DNA from: Bordetella parapertussis
GTDB lineage: Bacteria; Pseudomonadota; Gammaproteobacteria; Burkholderiales; Burkholderiaceae_A
NCBI GenBank assembly: GCA_945862305.1
Contig: CAMAXF010000001.1
Span: 243,097-307,096 of the forward strand
DNA length: 64,000 bases
Direction: 5' to 3'
Positions 26,755 through 35,594 of the stretch are shown piece after piece. Under the pieces are notes generated by a model. That model was not told where the DNA came from. It ran no database searches and saw only the letters and a program-made list of their open reading frames with translations. Each line of letters begins with the position of its first letter. Positions within the stretch are counted from its first letter, which is position 1. The translations under genes were made by a program, and so were the position numbers.

Positions 26755-27432
26755 TTAGAACTGAAATGAGGCTACGCGTGGCGCGCCATCGAGCATGGGC
26801 ACCAGGGTCTCGAAGAGACCTTCCTCAACAAAACCATTGGCCCGGCGCTGAATGCGGACGGCCCGCATGATGGGGGCCTCGCCGACGATGGCCACGAGCC
26901 GGCCCTCGGGCTTGAGCAGGGCCAGGAGGCTTTCGGGCACCGTGGGCAGCCCACCCGAGACCAGCACCGCATCGAACTGGCTGCTCGACCATCCCTCTTT
27001 CGAGGCCAGGCCGTTGCCCAGCGCGACCGTGACATTCTGAATGCCCGCCTGTTCCAGGTTGCCCTTGGCCATCTGAACCAAACGGGGCCGACTCTCCACA
27101 CTGATCACGCTGTCGCACAACTGGGAGAGCAGGGCGGCCATGTGCCCGGAGCCCGCACCGATCTCCAGGACATGGTCGGTGGGAAGCAGGTCGAGTTCTT
27201 GCGCCAGGCGTGCCTCGAGCTTGGGGGCAAACATGAACTGGCCCTCTGGCAGCGGAATCTCGGTGTCCACGAAGGCGAGGCTGCGAAGGCCCGAGGGCAC
27301 GAAGCGCTCGCGTGCCACGGCCTCAAGCGCCGCCAGCACCCGAGGCTCCATGACATCCCAAGGCCGAATCTGTTGGGCAATCATGTTGAACCGGGCTTGT
27401 TCGGTGGCGTCTTGGCGAAGTTCGGCAGACAT
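26755..27432 (-). CDS. Protein-L-isoaspartate O-methyltransferase-like enzyme
   Basis: A class I SAM-dependent methyltransferase of the PCMT family that repairs isoaspartyl residues. The 225 aa product contains ARFNMIAQQIRPWDV, RERFVP and the SAM-binding LEIGAGSGHMAAL near 97-109. The family's usual P-I-G-Q-G-Q-T substrate loop is replaced by PLPEGQFMF. A GAGGAG ribosome-binding site precedes the ATG. This short beta-proteobacterial type next to tolC may have a different substrate from canonical Pcm, so I give no gene symbol. Confidence 0.85.
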   Translation of the reverse strand: MSAELRQDATEQARFNMIAQQIRPWDVMEPRVLAALEAVARERFVPSGLRSLAFVDTEIPLPEGQFMFAPKLEARLAQELDLLPTDHVLEIGAGSGHMAALLSQLCDSVISVESRPRLVQMAKGNLEQAGIQNVTVALGNGLASKEGWSSSQFDAVLVSGGLPTVPESLLALLKPEGRLVAIVGEAPIMRAVRIQRRANGFVEEGLFETLVPMLDGAPRVASFQF

Positions 27433-27459
27433 GCGACGGTCTCCTCTGGGTGAACCCCT

Positions 27460-27465
27460 TATTAT
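27460..27465 (+). promoter_or_regulatory. -10-like element of uppP
   Basis: TATTAT lies 8 bases before the ATG at 27474, with no Shine-Dalgarno sequence between. On the minus strand, overlapping bases give CATAAT facing the pcm-like gene. Confidence 0.45.
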
Positions 27466-27473
27466 GCGCAGTT

Positions 27474-28322
27474 ATGGATGACATGCTCACGTTGTTGCGC
27501 GCGCTTCCGGATGAGGTCAAGGCGCTGCTCATGGGCGTGGTCGAGGGCCTCACCGAGTTTCTGCCGATCTCCTCCACGGGCCACCTGATTCTTTTTGGTG
27601 CGCTGCTGGGCTTTGATGACGAACAGGCCAAGGTCTTTGACATCGCGATCCAGACGGGTGCGGTGCTGGCCATTGTTTGGCTCTATCGGGGGCGATTCAT
27701 TCAGGCCTTGCGCGAAGGCCGGCAGAGCCGGCTCTTGCTGCATTTGGCCGTGGCCTTCATGCCTTCAGCAGTGCTGGGCCTGCTCATCGGAGGGCTGGTC
27801 AAGGCCCACCTCTTCAGTCCGGTGCCGGTGGCCATGGCCCTGGTGCTGGGTGGCTTCGTGATTCTCTGGGCCGAGCGGCGACAGTCGTTGCACCCGGAGC
27901 AGGTCAGGCTTCAAACCGTGGATGATGTGCAGGTGATGGACGCCTTTAAGATCGGCCTGGCCCAGGCCTTCGCGCTCATTCCCGGCACCAGCCGCTCGGG
28001 GGCGACCATCATCGGCGGCATGCTCTTTGGCTTTTCGCGAAAGGCCGCCACCGAGTTTTCTTTTTTTCTGGCCGTGCCCACCATCTTTGCGGCTGCCGGC
28101 TACAGCCTGCTCAAGCAGCGCGAGATCCTGGCCTGGGATCAAGTCCCCATCTTTCTCATCGGAACCGCTGCGGCCTTCGCGAGTGCGATGCTGGTGGTGC
28201 GCTGGCTCATCCAGTTTGTGAGCCGACATTCCTTCCGAGGCTTTGCGTACTACCGCATTCTCTTTGGCAGCACGATCATTCTGATGTGGCAGATGGGCTG
28301 GCTGGACTGGGGCGGCGCATAA
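27474..28322 (+). CDS. uppP: Undecaprenyl-diphosphatase UppP/BacA
   Basis: An integral membrane phosphatase that recycles undecaprenyl diphosphate to the monophosphate for peptidoglycan and LPS O-unit carriers. The 282 aa product has about eight hydrophobic helices and both signature motifs: [14 protein letters not shown] at about 24-37 and PGTSRSGAT near 170-178. ATG 27474 is used; ATG 27483 is possible. The 3' end overlaps trmB on the other strand by 47 bases. Confidence 0.96.
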   Translation: MDDMLTLLRALPDEVKALLMGVVEGLTEFLPISSTGHLILFGALLGFDDEQAKVFDIAIQTGAVLAIVWLYRGRFIQALREGRQSRLLLHLAVAFMPSAVLGLLIGGLVKAHLFSPVPVAMALVLGGFVILWAERRQSLHPEQVRLQTVDDVQVMDAFKIGLAQAFALIPGTSRSGATIIGGMLFGFSRKAATEFSFFLAVPTIFAAAGYSLLKQREILAWDQVPIFLIGTAAAFASAMLVVRWLIQFVSRHSFRGFAYYRILFGSTIILMWQMGWLDWGGA

Positions 28323-29025
28323 AGACCAGGTCGGCCGCAGGCTGACCCAGGCGCAGGCCGCGGGCCTCGAACTTGGTCTGTGGCCGCCAGTCTGGCCGTG
28401 GTGCAAAGGCTGCAAAGCGGTTCTCCAGAAGCGGCTCAGCGCCCAGCACAGCGAGCATCTGGTCGGCATAGGGCTGCCAGTCGGTTGCACAGTGCAGGTA
28501 GCCACCAGCCTGAATCCGACTGGCCATCAACTGCGCCACCGCGGGCTGGATGAGCCGACGCTTGTGGTGCCGCTTCTTGGGCCAGGGGTCTGGAAAAAAG
28601 AGGTGGATGCCATGAAGGCTCTGGGGGGGCAGGCCGTCTCTGAGGACTTCCACTGCATCGTGTTCGATGATGCGAATGTTCTGAATGGCCTGCTTCTCGA
28701 TGCGATGAAGCAGCGCACCGACCCCTGCTGGATAGACCTCCAGACCTAGGAAATTCCATGATGGATTGCGCGCAGCAATGATGGCCGTGGTCTCTCCCAT
28801 GCCAAAGCCGATCTCCAACACCACAGGATTCGTGTTGCCGAAAATGCTGGGCAGGGGGAGGACATCACCCGTAAAAGACAGTGACCACTTCGCTGCGAAG
28901 TCTGATCTGGCCTGGCGTTGCGAGGAGGTGATCTTCCCTTGGCGGCGCACAAAGCTTCGGATGTGTGGGTGCGGTGAGGCCTGGTCTGGCCCTGGTTTGG
29001 TGCACGTTTCGTGTTGCACTTGCAT
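28276..29025 (-). CDS. trmB: tRNA (guanine-N7-)-methyltransferase
   Basis: TrmB methylates G46 of tRNAs using SAM. The 249 aa product begins with a basic N-terminal extension. The SAM motif is LEIGFGMGE, followed by the diagnostic [14 protein letters not shown] catalytic segment, a CATDWQPYA segment, and TKFEARG with upstream Arg residues. ATG 29025 gives normal family length; an ATG-type start at 29124 would add 33 unconserved residues and run into the hupB leader. No clear ribosome-binding site is seen. Confidence 0.95.
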   Translation of the reverse strand: MQVQHETCTKPGPDQASPHPHIRSFVRRQGKITSSQRQARSDFAAKWSLSFTGDVLPLPSIFGNTNPVVLEIGFGMGETTAIIAARNPSWNFLGLEVYPAGVGALLHRIEKQAIQNIRIIEHDAVEVLRDGLPPQSLHGIHLFFPDPWPKKRHHKRRLIQPAVAQLMASRIQAGGYLHCATDWQPYADQMLAVLGAEPLLENRFAAFAPRPDWRPQTKFEARGLRLGQPAADLVFMRRPSPASPSATSE

Positions 29026-29137
29026 CGTTACGAGTTTGCCAGAATCGCTAGGGAATGCCCGAGGGCTTGCACAAATGACCCAAAGCGTTGTTACACTCCC
29101 GGTTCCAACTAAAACTCTTCTCACTCAAAGAGGGAAC

Positions 29138-29419
29138 ATGAATAAAGCTGATCTCGTTGAAGCCGTGGCCAATGCCACAGACCTCTCCAAATCCAAGGCC
29201 GACGACGTGGTGGGTGCGCTGATCGCGACCATCGTTAAAGCGGTTTCCAAGGGCGACTCCGTTCAGCTCGTGGGCTTCGGAACCTTTGGTTCCGGCAAGC
29301 GTGCCGCTCGCACCGGCCGTAACCCCCGCACTGGCGAAGCCATCAAGATTGCTGCTGCCAAGACCGTGAAGTTCACGGCCGGTAAAGCGTTCAAGGATGC
29401 GGTGAACAAGCGCAAGTAA
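29138..29419 (+). CDS. hupB: DNA-binding protein HU
   Basis: A small histone-like nucleoid protein that bends DNA non-specifically. The 93 aa product is a complete [13 protein letters not shown] at the start, the GFGTFG turn, the beta-arm with [12 protein letters not shown], and [19 protein letters not shown] at the end. An AGAGGGAAC ribosome-binding site precedes the ATG and a strong terminator follows. TTGCAC at 29067-29072 could be a -35 box of its promoter. The gene is monocistronic. Confidence 0.97.
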   Translation: MNKADLVEAVANATDLSKSKADDVVGALIATIVKAVSKGDSVQLVGFGTFGSGKRAARTGRNPRTGEAIKIAAAKTVKFTAGKAFKDAVNKRK

Positions 29420-29442
29420 TGCTTGCGCCCGTAGTGAAGAAG

Positions 29443-29467
29443 GCCCGGGCAACCCCCGGGCTTTTTT
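29443..29467 (+). terminator. Rho-independent terminator of hupB
   Basis: GCCCGGG (29443-29449) pairs with CCCGGGC (29455-29461) around a 5-base loop, followed directly by TTTTTT. Confidence 0.93.
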
Positions 29468-29492
29468 CTTGAAGGTTGCTATCAAGTGGGCA

Positions 29493-29837
29493 ATGAACGC
29501 TTGGCTACACCTTCGCGAGTTATTGGCCGTGGTCTCCTCAGACCCTGAACTGGCCTCCCTAGACGATCGCACCCAGCGCGTGCTCGAGTGGGTGGCTGCA
29601 AACCATCCCGATCGGCATCCCATCTATGTTCAGACCATCGTGTCTGAATGCGGCGTGGCCTCTCCAGCTACCGTTCACAAGGCGCTCGGCGTTCTCGAGC
29701 GCTCGGGCCACCTTGAGATGGCGGTCGATGTCATCGACTCGCGCCGTCGCATCGTGTCGCCCACGCCCAAGGCTCGTCGGCTTCTGGCCAAGCTTGATCG
29801 CTTCGTGTCGGAATGGGCGACCACCCTCAAACGCTAG
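29493..29837 (+). CDS. Small winged-helix protein, putative regulator
   Basis: A 114 aa protein, helical at the N-terminus. The central segment VQTIVSECGVASPATVHKALGVLERSGHLEM has helix-turn-helix plus wing character like MarR or GntR-type domains, and it is followed by a basic IDSRRRIVSPTPKARRLL stretch. No effector domain is present. It starts just after the hupB terminator and overlaps the next membrane-protein gene by 25 bases, so the two are probably cotranscribed. Its target and effector are not evident. I infer a DNA-binding role from the fold pattern only. Confidence 0.65.
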   Translation: MNAWLHLRELLAVVSSDPELASLDDRTQRVLEWVAANHPDRHPIYVQTIVSECGVASPATVHKALGVLERSGHLEMAVDVIDSRRRIVSPTPKARRLLAKLDRFVSEWATTLKR

Positions 29838-30430
29838 GCCCGCGCCTCTTCGGCCTGCCGTCACCGCCCAGGGCATGGGCCTGGGGCCTCGGATTCGGCC
29901 TGCTCTTTTTCGCGACGTTCTGGCTCAACAGTCATTCTGCAGACTGGTTCAGTGTGGTTCACAACCGCATTTCCGCCGTGTTTTTGCCAGCCTTCGTGAA
30001 GGTGGTGGCGGTCATGGTGGCCGGTGGCGCAGGTGCGCTCGGCATCTTCATCGGCTCGCTGGCCAGTGGACTGTTCATCACCCAAGACCCCATCAGCCTG
30101 GCGCTCTGGCATGCAGCGCTCTCCACCACGGGCGTGCTCGTGGCGGTTCACCTCATGCGCTGGGGGCTTCGGCTCGATGTTCTGCCCATGACCCTTCCCA
30201 TGCTCCTGGCCGTGGCCGTGCTGGCCAGCGTGACCAATGCTGTATTGCACGGTCTGTTCTGGTCCCAATGGGATGAACACGTTCGCGGAATCGGCGAGAT
30301 TGCGCTCATGATTTTTGGAGACCTTACTGGGGTGGCCGTGGGATTTTTGCTGCTGCGCGCGGTGGTGCTCACCATGAAAAAGGCCCGCGCGTGGCGGGCC
30401 TCTTCCATTCCAAACGAACCGCTGAATTAG
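29813..30430 (+). CDS. Integral membrane protein of unknown function
   Basis: A 205 aa protein with about five to six hydrophobic segments, starting with GLGFGLLFFATFWL near residues 26-40. A Gly/Ala-rich segment (VVAVMVAGGAGALGIFIGSL) and DVLPMTLPMLLAVAVL follow. The layout resembles the membrane-sensor portion of some signalling proteins, but no output domain is present and I do not recognise a family. It overlaps the winged-helix gene, so it may work with it. Its last codons contain a hairpin that acts as a terminator for the convergent gene. Confidence 0.7.
   Translation: MGDHPQTLGPRLFGLPSPPRAWAWGLGFGLLFFATFWLNSHSADWFSVVHNRISAVFLPAFVKVVAVMVAGGAGALGIFIGSLASGLFITQDPISLALWHAALSTTGVLVAVHLMRWGLRLDVLPMTLPMLLAVAVLASVTNAVLHGLFWSQWDEHVRGIGEIALMIFGDLTGVAVGFLLLRAVVLTMKKARAWRASSIPNEPLN
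30377..30401 (-). terminator. Terminator of the tctC-like gene, inside the opposite gene
   Basis: Read on the minus strand, an 8-bp stem (30401-30394 with 30388-30381, AGGCCCGC against GCGGGCCT) with a 5-base loop is followed by TTTTT. It begins 26 bases after the stop of the minus-strand gene. It therefore falls within the 3' coding end of the convergent membrane-protein gene. Confidence 0.85.
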
Positions 30431-31428
30431 TCGGCGAACTGCCCGGCTGCACGAATCAGCTTGCCCCAACGCTCGGTCTCGGCTGCGAGCAGCTTCTTGT
30501 GCTCGGCAGGCGTGGCCATGTTGTCGGGATAGACCTCCGAGCCGAGATCCGCCATGCGCTTGGCAAAGGCTGGGTCTTTCAGGGCTGCACGAAGTGAGCT
30601 GTTGAGCTTGGCCGTGACCGCCGCAGGAGTGCCTTTGGGGGCATACAGGCCGTGCCACACGCTCAGCTCAAAGTCTTTGAAGCCACCCTCGGCCGCCGTG
30701 GGCACATCCTTCAGGGCACCTAGGCGCTTGGGGGTGGTGATGGCCAGGGCCTTCACGCGGCCGCCGGTGATCTGGGGCGTGGTGCTGGTGGTCTGGTCAC
30801 ACATGAGGTCGGTCTGGCCGCCGATGAGATCCGTCATGGCGGGGCCCGTGCCCTTGTACTGAACTGTGGTGAGGGCCTGGCCGATGGCCGACTGGAACAT
30901 CAGGCCACAGAGATGGGATGCAGCACCAAGGCCCGCGTTGGCCAGGTTGATCTTCTGGGCGTTGGCCTTGACGTAGGACACCGCGTCTTTCAGGTTGCTT
31001 GCGGGAAAGTCGGGCCGTGCGATGAGGGTCATGGGCACCGCGTTGACGAGGCCCAGGTGCTCAAAGTCTTCCAGGGGCTTGTAAGACAGCTTGCGATAGA
31101 GGGCTGGTGCGGTGGACATGCCGATGTGGTGAATCAGGATGCGATAGCCATCGGGTGTGGCACGGGCAATCTCGGCTGGGGCCACGATGCCGCCGGCGCT
31201 GGGCTTGTTTTCGACGATCACCGGCTGGCCGAGGGATTTTTCCATGGCCTGGGCCAGGGTTCGGGCGACGGTGTCGGTGGGGCCACCGGCAGAGAACGGC
31301 ACCACCATGGTGACGGGCTTGGTGGGGTAGGCGGTGGCTGCAACAGGCGCCAGGCTGATCATGCCAGCCAGGCCCAGTCCGAGCACGAGGTGACGGCGTG
31401 ATGGTTTGATGGAAGTGGGACGGTTCAT
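30427..31428 (-). CDS. Bug-family (TctC) tripartite tricarboxylate-type solute-binding protein
   Basis: A periplasmic receptor of 333 aa. The signal region SRRHLVLGLGLAG has a twin-arginine-like pattern and ends at ATA near residue 33. The mature protein starts YPTKPVTMVVPFSAGGPTDTVAR and contains ENKPSAGG, the two most diagnostic Bug signatures. An AAAGGAG ribosome-binding site precedes ATG 31428. No tctA or tctB membrane genes are adjacent, so it is an orphan receptor, common in Burkholderiales. The ligand, typically a carboxylate, is unknown. A terminator follows. Confidence 0.9.
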   Translation of the reverse strand: MNRPTSIKPSRRHLVLGLGLAGMISLAPVAATAYPTKPVTMVVPFSAGGPTDTVARTLAQAMEKSLGQPVIVENKPSAGGIVAPAEIARATPDGYRILIHHIGMSTAPALYRKLSYKPLEDFEHLGLVNAVPMTLIARPDFPASNLKDAVSYVKANAQKINLANAGLGAASHLCGLMFQSAIGQALTTVQYKGTGPAMTDLIGGQTDLMCDQTTSTTPQITGGRVKALAITTPKRLGALKDVPTAAEGGFKDFELSVWHGLYAPKGTPAAVTAKLNSSLRAALKDPAFAKRMADLGSEVYPDNMATPAEHKKLLAAETERWGKLIRAAGQFAD

Positions 31429-31519
31429 GCGTTTGCGCTCCTTTGAGTAACAGCGCATCAGTTTAGGGTTTCCGGGCCTGGTGTCGCGGGCGTTGGGCTC
31501 GGCGTTTTCCCTAGGATTC

Positions 31520-32185
31520 TTAACGCAGCGAGGCCTCTGAAAGGATTCTCAGCCGACCCTCTTCCTGAACCCAGACCAATTCCTTGAGGTTCTTGCTTCG
31601 GTAAGAATCCGAGCGATAGAACTGGGTGAAGCGGGTGATGGCACGACCATCCTCAATGCGTGTGCGAACGTCCTCCACCTGAACCTCGATGAGGCTGGCC
31701 CGTTTGAGCAGACTCGTCTTGCGGCGGGCAAAGGCATCACGCTCCGGAAAACTGGATGCGTAGTGGGCCAGGTACGCACTCGGGTCTCGGGAGGCCCAGT
31801 CCGCCCGCCAGCGCTCCACGGCTGCGTCGACCTCACGCACGGTGAGCAGACTCGGGGCAGCAGGCGTGTCGAGAGCCGCCTTGGTTGCGGGCGCCTGTGA
31901 TGCGGGGGGGCTCGTCGAGGCCGGTGCGGTAGCGGCGTCCGGTGCAGCAACGGTCGTGATGCCTGCAGTGGGCCTGGGCACGTTGACTGTCTGGCCCCCG
32001 GGCACGGGAGGCACGGCCACGCTGGGCCGCTCTGGGGCCACAGCGGTGGCCACGGGAAGGTTGGGTGCGGCATCGGGCTCTTCCATGACCCGATACAAGC
32101 CCACACCGATGCCGAGCACCGAGACACCGACCAGCCACCAGCCCCCTTGGCGCGATACGGAGGGGCCTGGTGTGGGCTCGGTCAT
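31520..32185 (-). CDS. Membrane-anchored protein with a C-terminal NTF2-like (Cds6-type) domain
   Basis: A 221 aa protein with one N-terminal hydrophobic segment (about 16-32), a Pro/Ala/Thr-rich periplasmic linker to about 112, and a C-terminal NTF2-like domain. That domain starts VERWRADWASRDPSAYLAHY and ends in VWVQEEGRLRILSE. It is paralogous to the C-terminal domain of the protein at 33201-34088. It overlaps the L,D-transpeptidase gene by 4 bases. Such domains occur fused or adjacent to L,D-transpeptidases, so I infer a substrate-binding or partner role in the periplasm. Confidence 0.72.
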   Translation of the reverse strand: MTEPTPGPSVSRQGGWWLVGVSVLGIGVGLYRVMEEPDAAPNLPVATAVAPERPSVAVPPVPGGQTVNVPRPTAGITTVAAPDAATAPASTSPPASQAPATKAALDTPAAPSLLTVREVDAAVERWRADWASRDPSAYLAHYASSFPERDAFARRKTSLLKRASLIEVQVEDVRTRIEDGRAITRFTQFYRSDSYRSKNLKELVWVQEEGRLRILSEASLR

Positions 32186-33201
32186 AGGCGTTCTTTGATC
32201 AGGGGCGACAGTGCGAGGTCGCCAGCCTTGTCAAAGGGCAGGTTGGCAGGCTTGCGCGACCAATACACGCGCTGAACCTCGCCGGCCTGTTCTCGAAGGC
32301 TCACCACCGGCCGACTGGCATCGACCTCAAAGATGGCGAGGGTTCCGGGCAGGCTGGACTCCATGCGGCCTCGGGCGGCCACGGCGCGGGATGTCCACTC
32401 GGCTGGCGTGATCCATTTCACCTCGGGGGTGATGACAATGTGTGTCTTGCCGTATTCAACGTACTTCTTGAGCCGAACCATGTCGTCGTTGGCCACGGCC
32501 AGGCAGCCGTCCGAGGCCTTCGGCGGACGAACATGGACATCCTCTGGCACGCCGTGGATCCAGATGCCATAGCCGGTGCGCTTGGCCTGGCGGTCTTCGG
32601 CATTGGGGTAGTCGAGGGTCATGGCCAGTTGGCCCAGAAAGCCATCGGCCCGGGGGTTCTTGATTTCCTTGAGCAGGCGGTAGGCCCCGATGGGGGTTTT
32701 GCGGTCGCCTTCAACAAGCTTGGGTGCACCGGAGAGGCCCAGCGTGGTGTAGAACTCATCGACCAACTTGGGCGCCCCACGCTCCGAGCGGAAGACATAA
32801 ATGCGAGAGACGGCCAGGTCGGCCAAGAGCAAGTAGCCACCCATGGCGGCAGACTGGGACAGATACACGATGTTGTCGGGCAGCATGCCGCTTGGCCGAA
32901 CATAGGCGCGGGCGCGGGCCTCTGAGAGCAGGTCTTGGTCTGGTTTTCGAATGACCGAGGCCTGGCCAGACAGGGACAACACCGCCTGGGCCTGCAGCCA
33001 GTGGGCCAGGCGAGACTTGGGCTCGATGGCGGCAGCCTGAGCGGCCAGTTCGGCAAGCCGATCGGGGTTGCCCTCAGCCGCTGTGCGAGCGGCTTCTTCT
33101 AAGAGCGCATCGGGCGAGGGATGACGGGTGGCCTGCCCGGGCATGACTGTCATGCTCGCGGCCACGAGGCCCACCAGCCACTTCGCGGGCTGCAGGGGCA
33201 T
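32182..33201 (-). CDS. L,D-transpeptidase (YkuD family)
   Basis: A periplasmic murein enzyme that makes or breaks L,D-linkages. The 339 aa precursor has an N-terminal signal or anchor (about 8-24) and a helical region to about 125. A YkuD domain follows, with the catalytic signature IHGVPEDVHVRPP followed by SDGC (His216, Ser230, Cys233). ATG 33201 overlaps the preceding stop (TGATG). E. coli YafK/DpaA-type enzymes resemble this layout. Cross-linking activity versus lipoprotein release cannot be told from the sequence. Confidence 0.9.
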   Translation of the reverse strand: MPLQPAKWLVGLVAASMTVMPGQATRHPSPDALLEEAARTAAEGNPDRLAELAAQAAAIEPKSRLAHWLQAQAVLSLSGQASVIRKPDQDLLSEARARAYVRPSGMLPDNIVYLSQSAAMGGYLLLADLAVSRIYVFRSERGAPKLVDEFYTTLGLSGAPKLVEGDRKTPIGAYRLLKEIKNPRADGFLGQLAMTLDYPNAEDRQAKRTGYGIWIHGVPEDVHVRPPKASDGCLAVANDDMVRLKKYVEYGKTHIVITPEVKWITPAEWTSRAVAARGRMESSLPGTLAIFEVDASRPVVSLREQAGEVQRVYWSRKPANLPFDKAGDLALSPLIKERL

Positions 33202-34088
33202 CAGTTTTGCTCGGCTCTGATTTTCCACGCGCCGTCCTCCATCACCCAAACCTGTGTCTTGCGAGAGCGTACCTTGAGACTGCCGGATTCATAACGTTGG
33301 TTGTACCGCACCTCCACCTCTTTTGCAGAGCGGGAGGTGATGCTGATGTCGGAGACCTCCACGACGATCTCTTTCTTGCCAAGGATGCGCGGCTTTCTGA
33401 AGGCCAACCATGCGGTCCGCGTCTTGTGGGCAGGAATGCTGAAGGATTCGCTGTAAAAGTTCGAGTAGGCATTGAAATCTTTTCGGGACCAGGCCTGCGC
33501 CCAGGCCATCAGGCGTTTCTCCACGTCGTCGTCTTTGGGCATTGCAGCGGCCAGGCGTGCCGCCTCTGCTTTGGCAGCCTCTGCCTTTGCAAGTTCAACC
33601 CGTGCCAATTCTGCCTTGCGAGCAGCCTCTGCGGCGGCCAGCACGGTGCGGCCTTCATCAATGGCCTTCTTCATGGCGATGGGATCGAGGCCGTTGGAGT
33701 TGAGCGCGGGCTCTTTCTTGGGCGGGGTCTTTCCGATGGCCTTGGCATAGCTTTCCGCGAACTGCTGACTGGCCAGCTCACGCAGGTTGCGAAAGGCGGT
33801 GGCGGATTCTGGATTGGCCAGGAGGGCGGTCTCAAGTGCCCTGCGCGAGGCTTCGAATTCACCCATGTTGGCCAGGAAAAGGGCGAGGTCGTTCGCAGCG
33901 CCAAGGTCGGCCGGAGAGGCCTTCACACGGGCCTCGAGGGCGAGCCGCGCCTCGTCGAGTTTGCCTTGTTTCATCAGGCCCATGAGACCCGGCGGCGGAG
34001 GGTTGGAGGCGGAGGCCGGGACCCCGATGGATCCAGCCAAAACAAGAAAAAGCCCAGTAAAAAGAAAGATGCGCGAGGCAGTCTTCAT
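33201..34088 (-). CDS. Secreted TPR-like protein with a C-terminal NTF2-like (Cds6-type) domain
   Basis: A 295 aa precursor with a signal peptide ending at ASA near 27. A helical TPR-like region follows (about 35-125, with GKLDEARLALE and GEFEASRRALETAL). An Ala/Glu/Lys coiled stretch spans about 140-180. A C-terminal NTF2-like domain runs from LMAWAQAWSRKDFNAY to the end. It is the first gene of a three-gene unit with the transpeptidase and the second NTF2-like protein. It probably scaffolds or regulates the transpeptidase in the periplasm, by inference from fusion proteins of this family. Confidence 0.72.
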   Translation of the reverse strand: MKTASRIFLFTGLFLVLAGSIGVPASASNPPPPGLMGLMKQGKLDEARLALEARVKASPADLGAANDLALFLANMGEFEASRRALETALLANPESATAFRNLRELASQQFAESYAKAIGKTPPKKEPALNSNGLDPIAMKKAIDEGRTVLAAAEAARKAELARVELAKAEAAKAEAARLAAAMPKDDDVEKRLMAWAQAWSRKDFNAYSNFYSESFSIPAHKTRTAWLAFRKPRILGKKEIVVEVSDISITSRSAKEVEVRYNQRYESGSLKVRSRKTQVWVMEDGAWKIRAEQN

Positions 34089-34113
34089 AAATTGCCTAAG
34101 ATGTTAACACTTG

Positions 34114-34887
34114 CTAGTTTGAAAAAGCACGCCCAAGCCCAACCAGGGCTGTGATCAGCAGGGCCACCCCCAGCAGCCTAAAAAAAGTGGGGGTCTCGGC
34201 CGCCACGACCCGAGCATGCAGTTTTTCCCCCAGCAGGTGGCCCACGAGACCGCAGGGAAACATCCACAGTTGATGGATGAGTTGAAGGTCCACGCCCACG
34301 ACCAGGAAGGAGGCCATTTTGATGAGCACCAGAATGAACCAGAGCACGAAGAGGGTGTCGCGCAACTGGTGTTTGGCCACATGGTTTGCGAACACGGAGA
34401 TGATCAACGGCGCGCCGGTGAGCGAGGTGCCGCTCACATAACCGCCCAGGGCCAGCAGGCCGCGCTCCACCCAAGGGTTCTTGCTCTCGAATCGCCGATT
34501 GAGGATGTAGCCCACGGCGTAGACAGAGATGATGGCAAAAATAACCGAGCTGATGATCTGCGGGGAAATGGTGAGCAGGCCAATCACGCCGATGAGCTTG
34601 GGGATGGCCATGACCTTGAGGGCCTTCCAGAGGTAGACCCAGTCGATGTTGCTGCTGCCCTCGCCTGTGGCCTTGGTCTGTCGATAGCCCTTAAGCGTGA
34701 TCCAGCTCGAAAAGATCAGCAGGTGAATGGCAATGGGGGGCAAGAAGAGCAGGGGGTCGTCGACCACCAACAGGAAGAACGGCAGCGACAGCACCGAGCC
34801 GCCAAAGCCCAGGCCGCTTCGCACGAAGCCACTCCAGACGAAGATGAGGCCGATCAGCGTGAGCTGGATGGGCGAGAGGGCGTCCAT
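34114..34887 (-). CDS. TSUP-family (TauE/SafE) membrane permease
   Basis: An inner-membrane protein of 257 aa with about eight hydrophobic segments. The first TauE repeat begins WSGFVRSGLGFGGSVLSLP and the second includes GGYVSGTSLTGAPLI. Family members export sulfite, sulfoacetate or related organosulfur anions, and the actual substrate is unknown. It starts 3 bases after the cyclic-nucleotide-binding gene at 34891, which suggests one transcript. Confidence 0.85.
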   Translation of the reverse strand: MDALSPIQLTLIGLIFVWSGFVRSGLGFGGSVLSLPFFLLVVDDPLLFLPPIAIHLLIFSSWITLKGYRQTKATGEGSSNIDWVYLWKALKVMAIPKLIGVIGLLTISPQIISSVIFAIISVYAVGYILNRRFESKNPWVERGLLALGGYVSGTSLTGAPLIISVFANHVAKHQLRDTLFVLWFILVLIKMASFLVVGVDLQLIHQLWMFPCGLVGHLLGEKLHARVVAAETPTFFRLLGVALLITALVGLGRAFSN

Positions 34888-34890
34888 GGA

Positions 34891-35592
34891 TCAGGGTAGA
34901 ACGGGGTGGCCGCGACTGGTGAGGTCGTTTTGCAGATACAACTGCAGCAGCACGGATTCAAACACGGGGCGAATGAGGCCGGGTTCCTGTTCCAGGGCCA
35001 GCCGAAGGCCATCGGCTCGAACGCAGACCGCGCGAACCTCGGTGCTGGCCTGGGCCGAGAGGCTTCGGACCCCGCCGATCAGAATCGACTGCTCGCCGAA
35101 GGTTTCGCCGGGGCCAAGCTCAGCCACCGGCTGCGGTGCCGTGGGGTCGAAAAGGCAGACGGTGCCCTCAGAGATGACGTAGAACTCATTGGCAGCGTCC
35201 CCCTGCTTGAAGATGATGGACCCCTCAGAGAAGACCCGGGTGCCGGTGGGCTCGAGGTCGAGGGGGGCCGCCGGGCTGGGGGGTGCGGCTTCTTCGTGAC
35301 GGACCGCGGCGGCCGGTTTGGAGACTGGCTTGGAGACTGGCTTTGCAACGGGTTTGGAAACCGGCTTGGGTGCGGATTGGCGTTCGCGATTGGGTTGATC
35401 TATGGGCTCGGCGGCGGCCATGAGCTTTGGCCGCCACTGCGCGGGCACCTCGTCGGCGCCCAGCACCAGGCAGATCAATCGCTCGAAGTCGATGGCCGCC
35501 TGTTGGGTCTGGCTGCGCACGGCATGGTTGCGACGTCCTGCATCCTCCAAGACCATTTCCACAGGGTGTTGGCGAGGGCCGCGTTTGGCCAT
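34891..35592 (-). CDS. Cyclic nucleotide-binding domain protein (module copy 1, second gene)
   Basis: A 233 aa protein. Residues 1-60 are helical, then come a Pro-Val-Ser-Lys repeat linker (about 75-95) and a CRP/cNMP-type beta-roll domain. The domain contains FKQGDAANEFYVISEGTVCLFD, the GETFGEQSIL phosphate-binding-cassette region and SLSAQASTEV. No DNA-binding HTH follows. Its domain matches the protein at 51274-51624. It lies 2 bases after the companion cNMP-type gene. The cassette lacks an obvious Arg before the Ala pair, so binding of cAMP or c-di-GMP is uncertain. Confidence 0.78.
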   Translation of the reverse strand: MAKRGPRQHPVEMVLEDAGRRNHAVRSQTQQAAIDFERLICLVLGADEVPAQWRPKLMAAAEPIDQPNRERQSAPKPVSKPVAKPVSKPVSKPAAAVRHEEAAPPSPAAPLDLEPTGTRVFSEGSIIFKQGDAANEFYVISEGTVCLFDPTAPQPVAELGPGETFGEQSILIGGVRSLSAQASTEVRAVCVRADGLRLALEQEPGLIRPVFESVLLQLYLQNDLTSRGHPVLP

Positions 35593-35594
35593 GG

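Noticed and set aside
26755..27432. A canonical pcm annotation
   Set aside because: The usual substrate-loop residues are altered, so only family-level assignment is justified.
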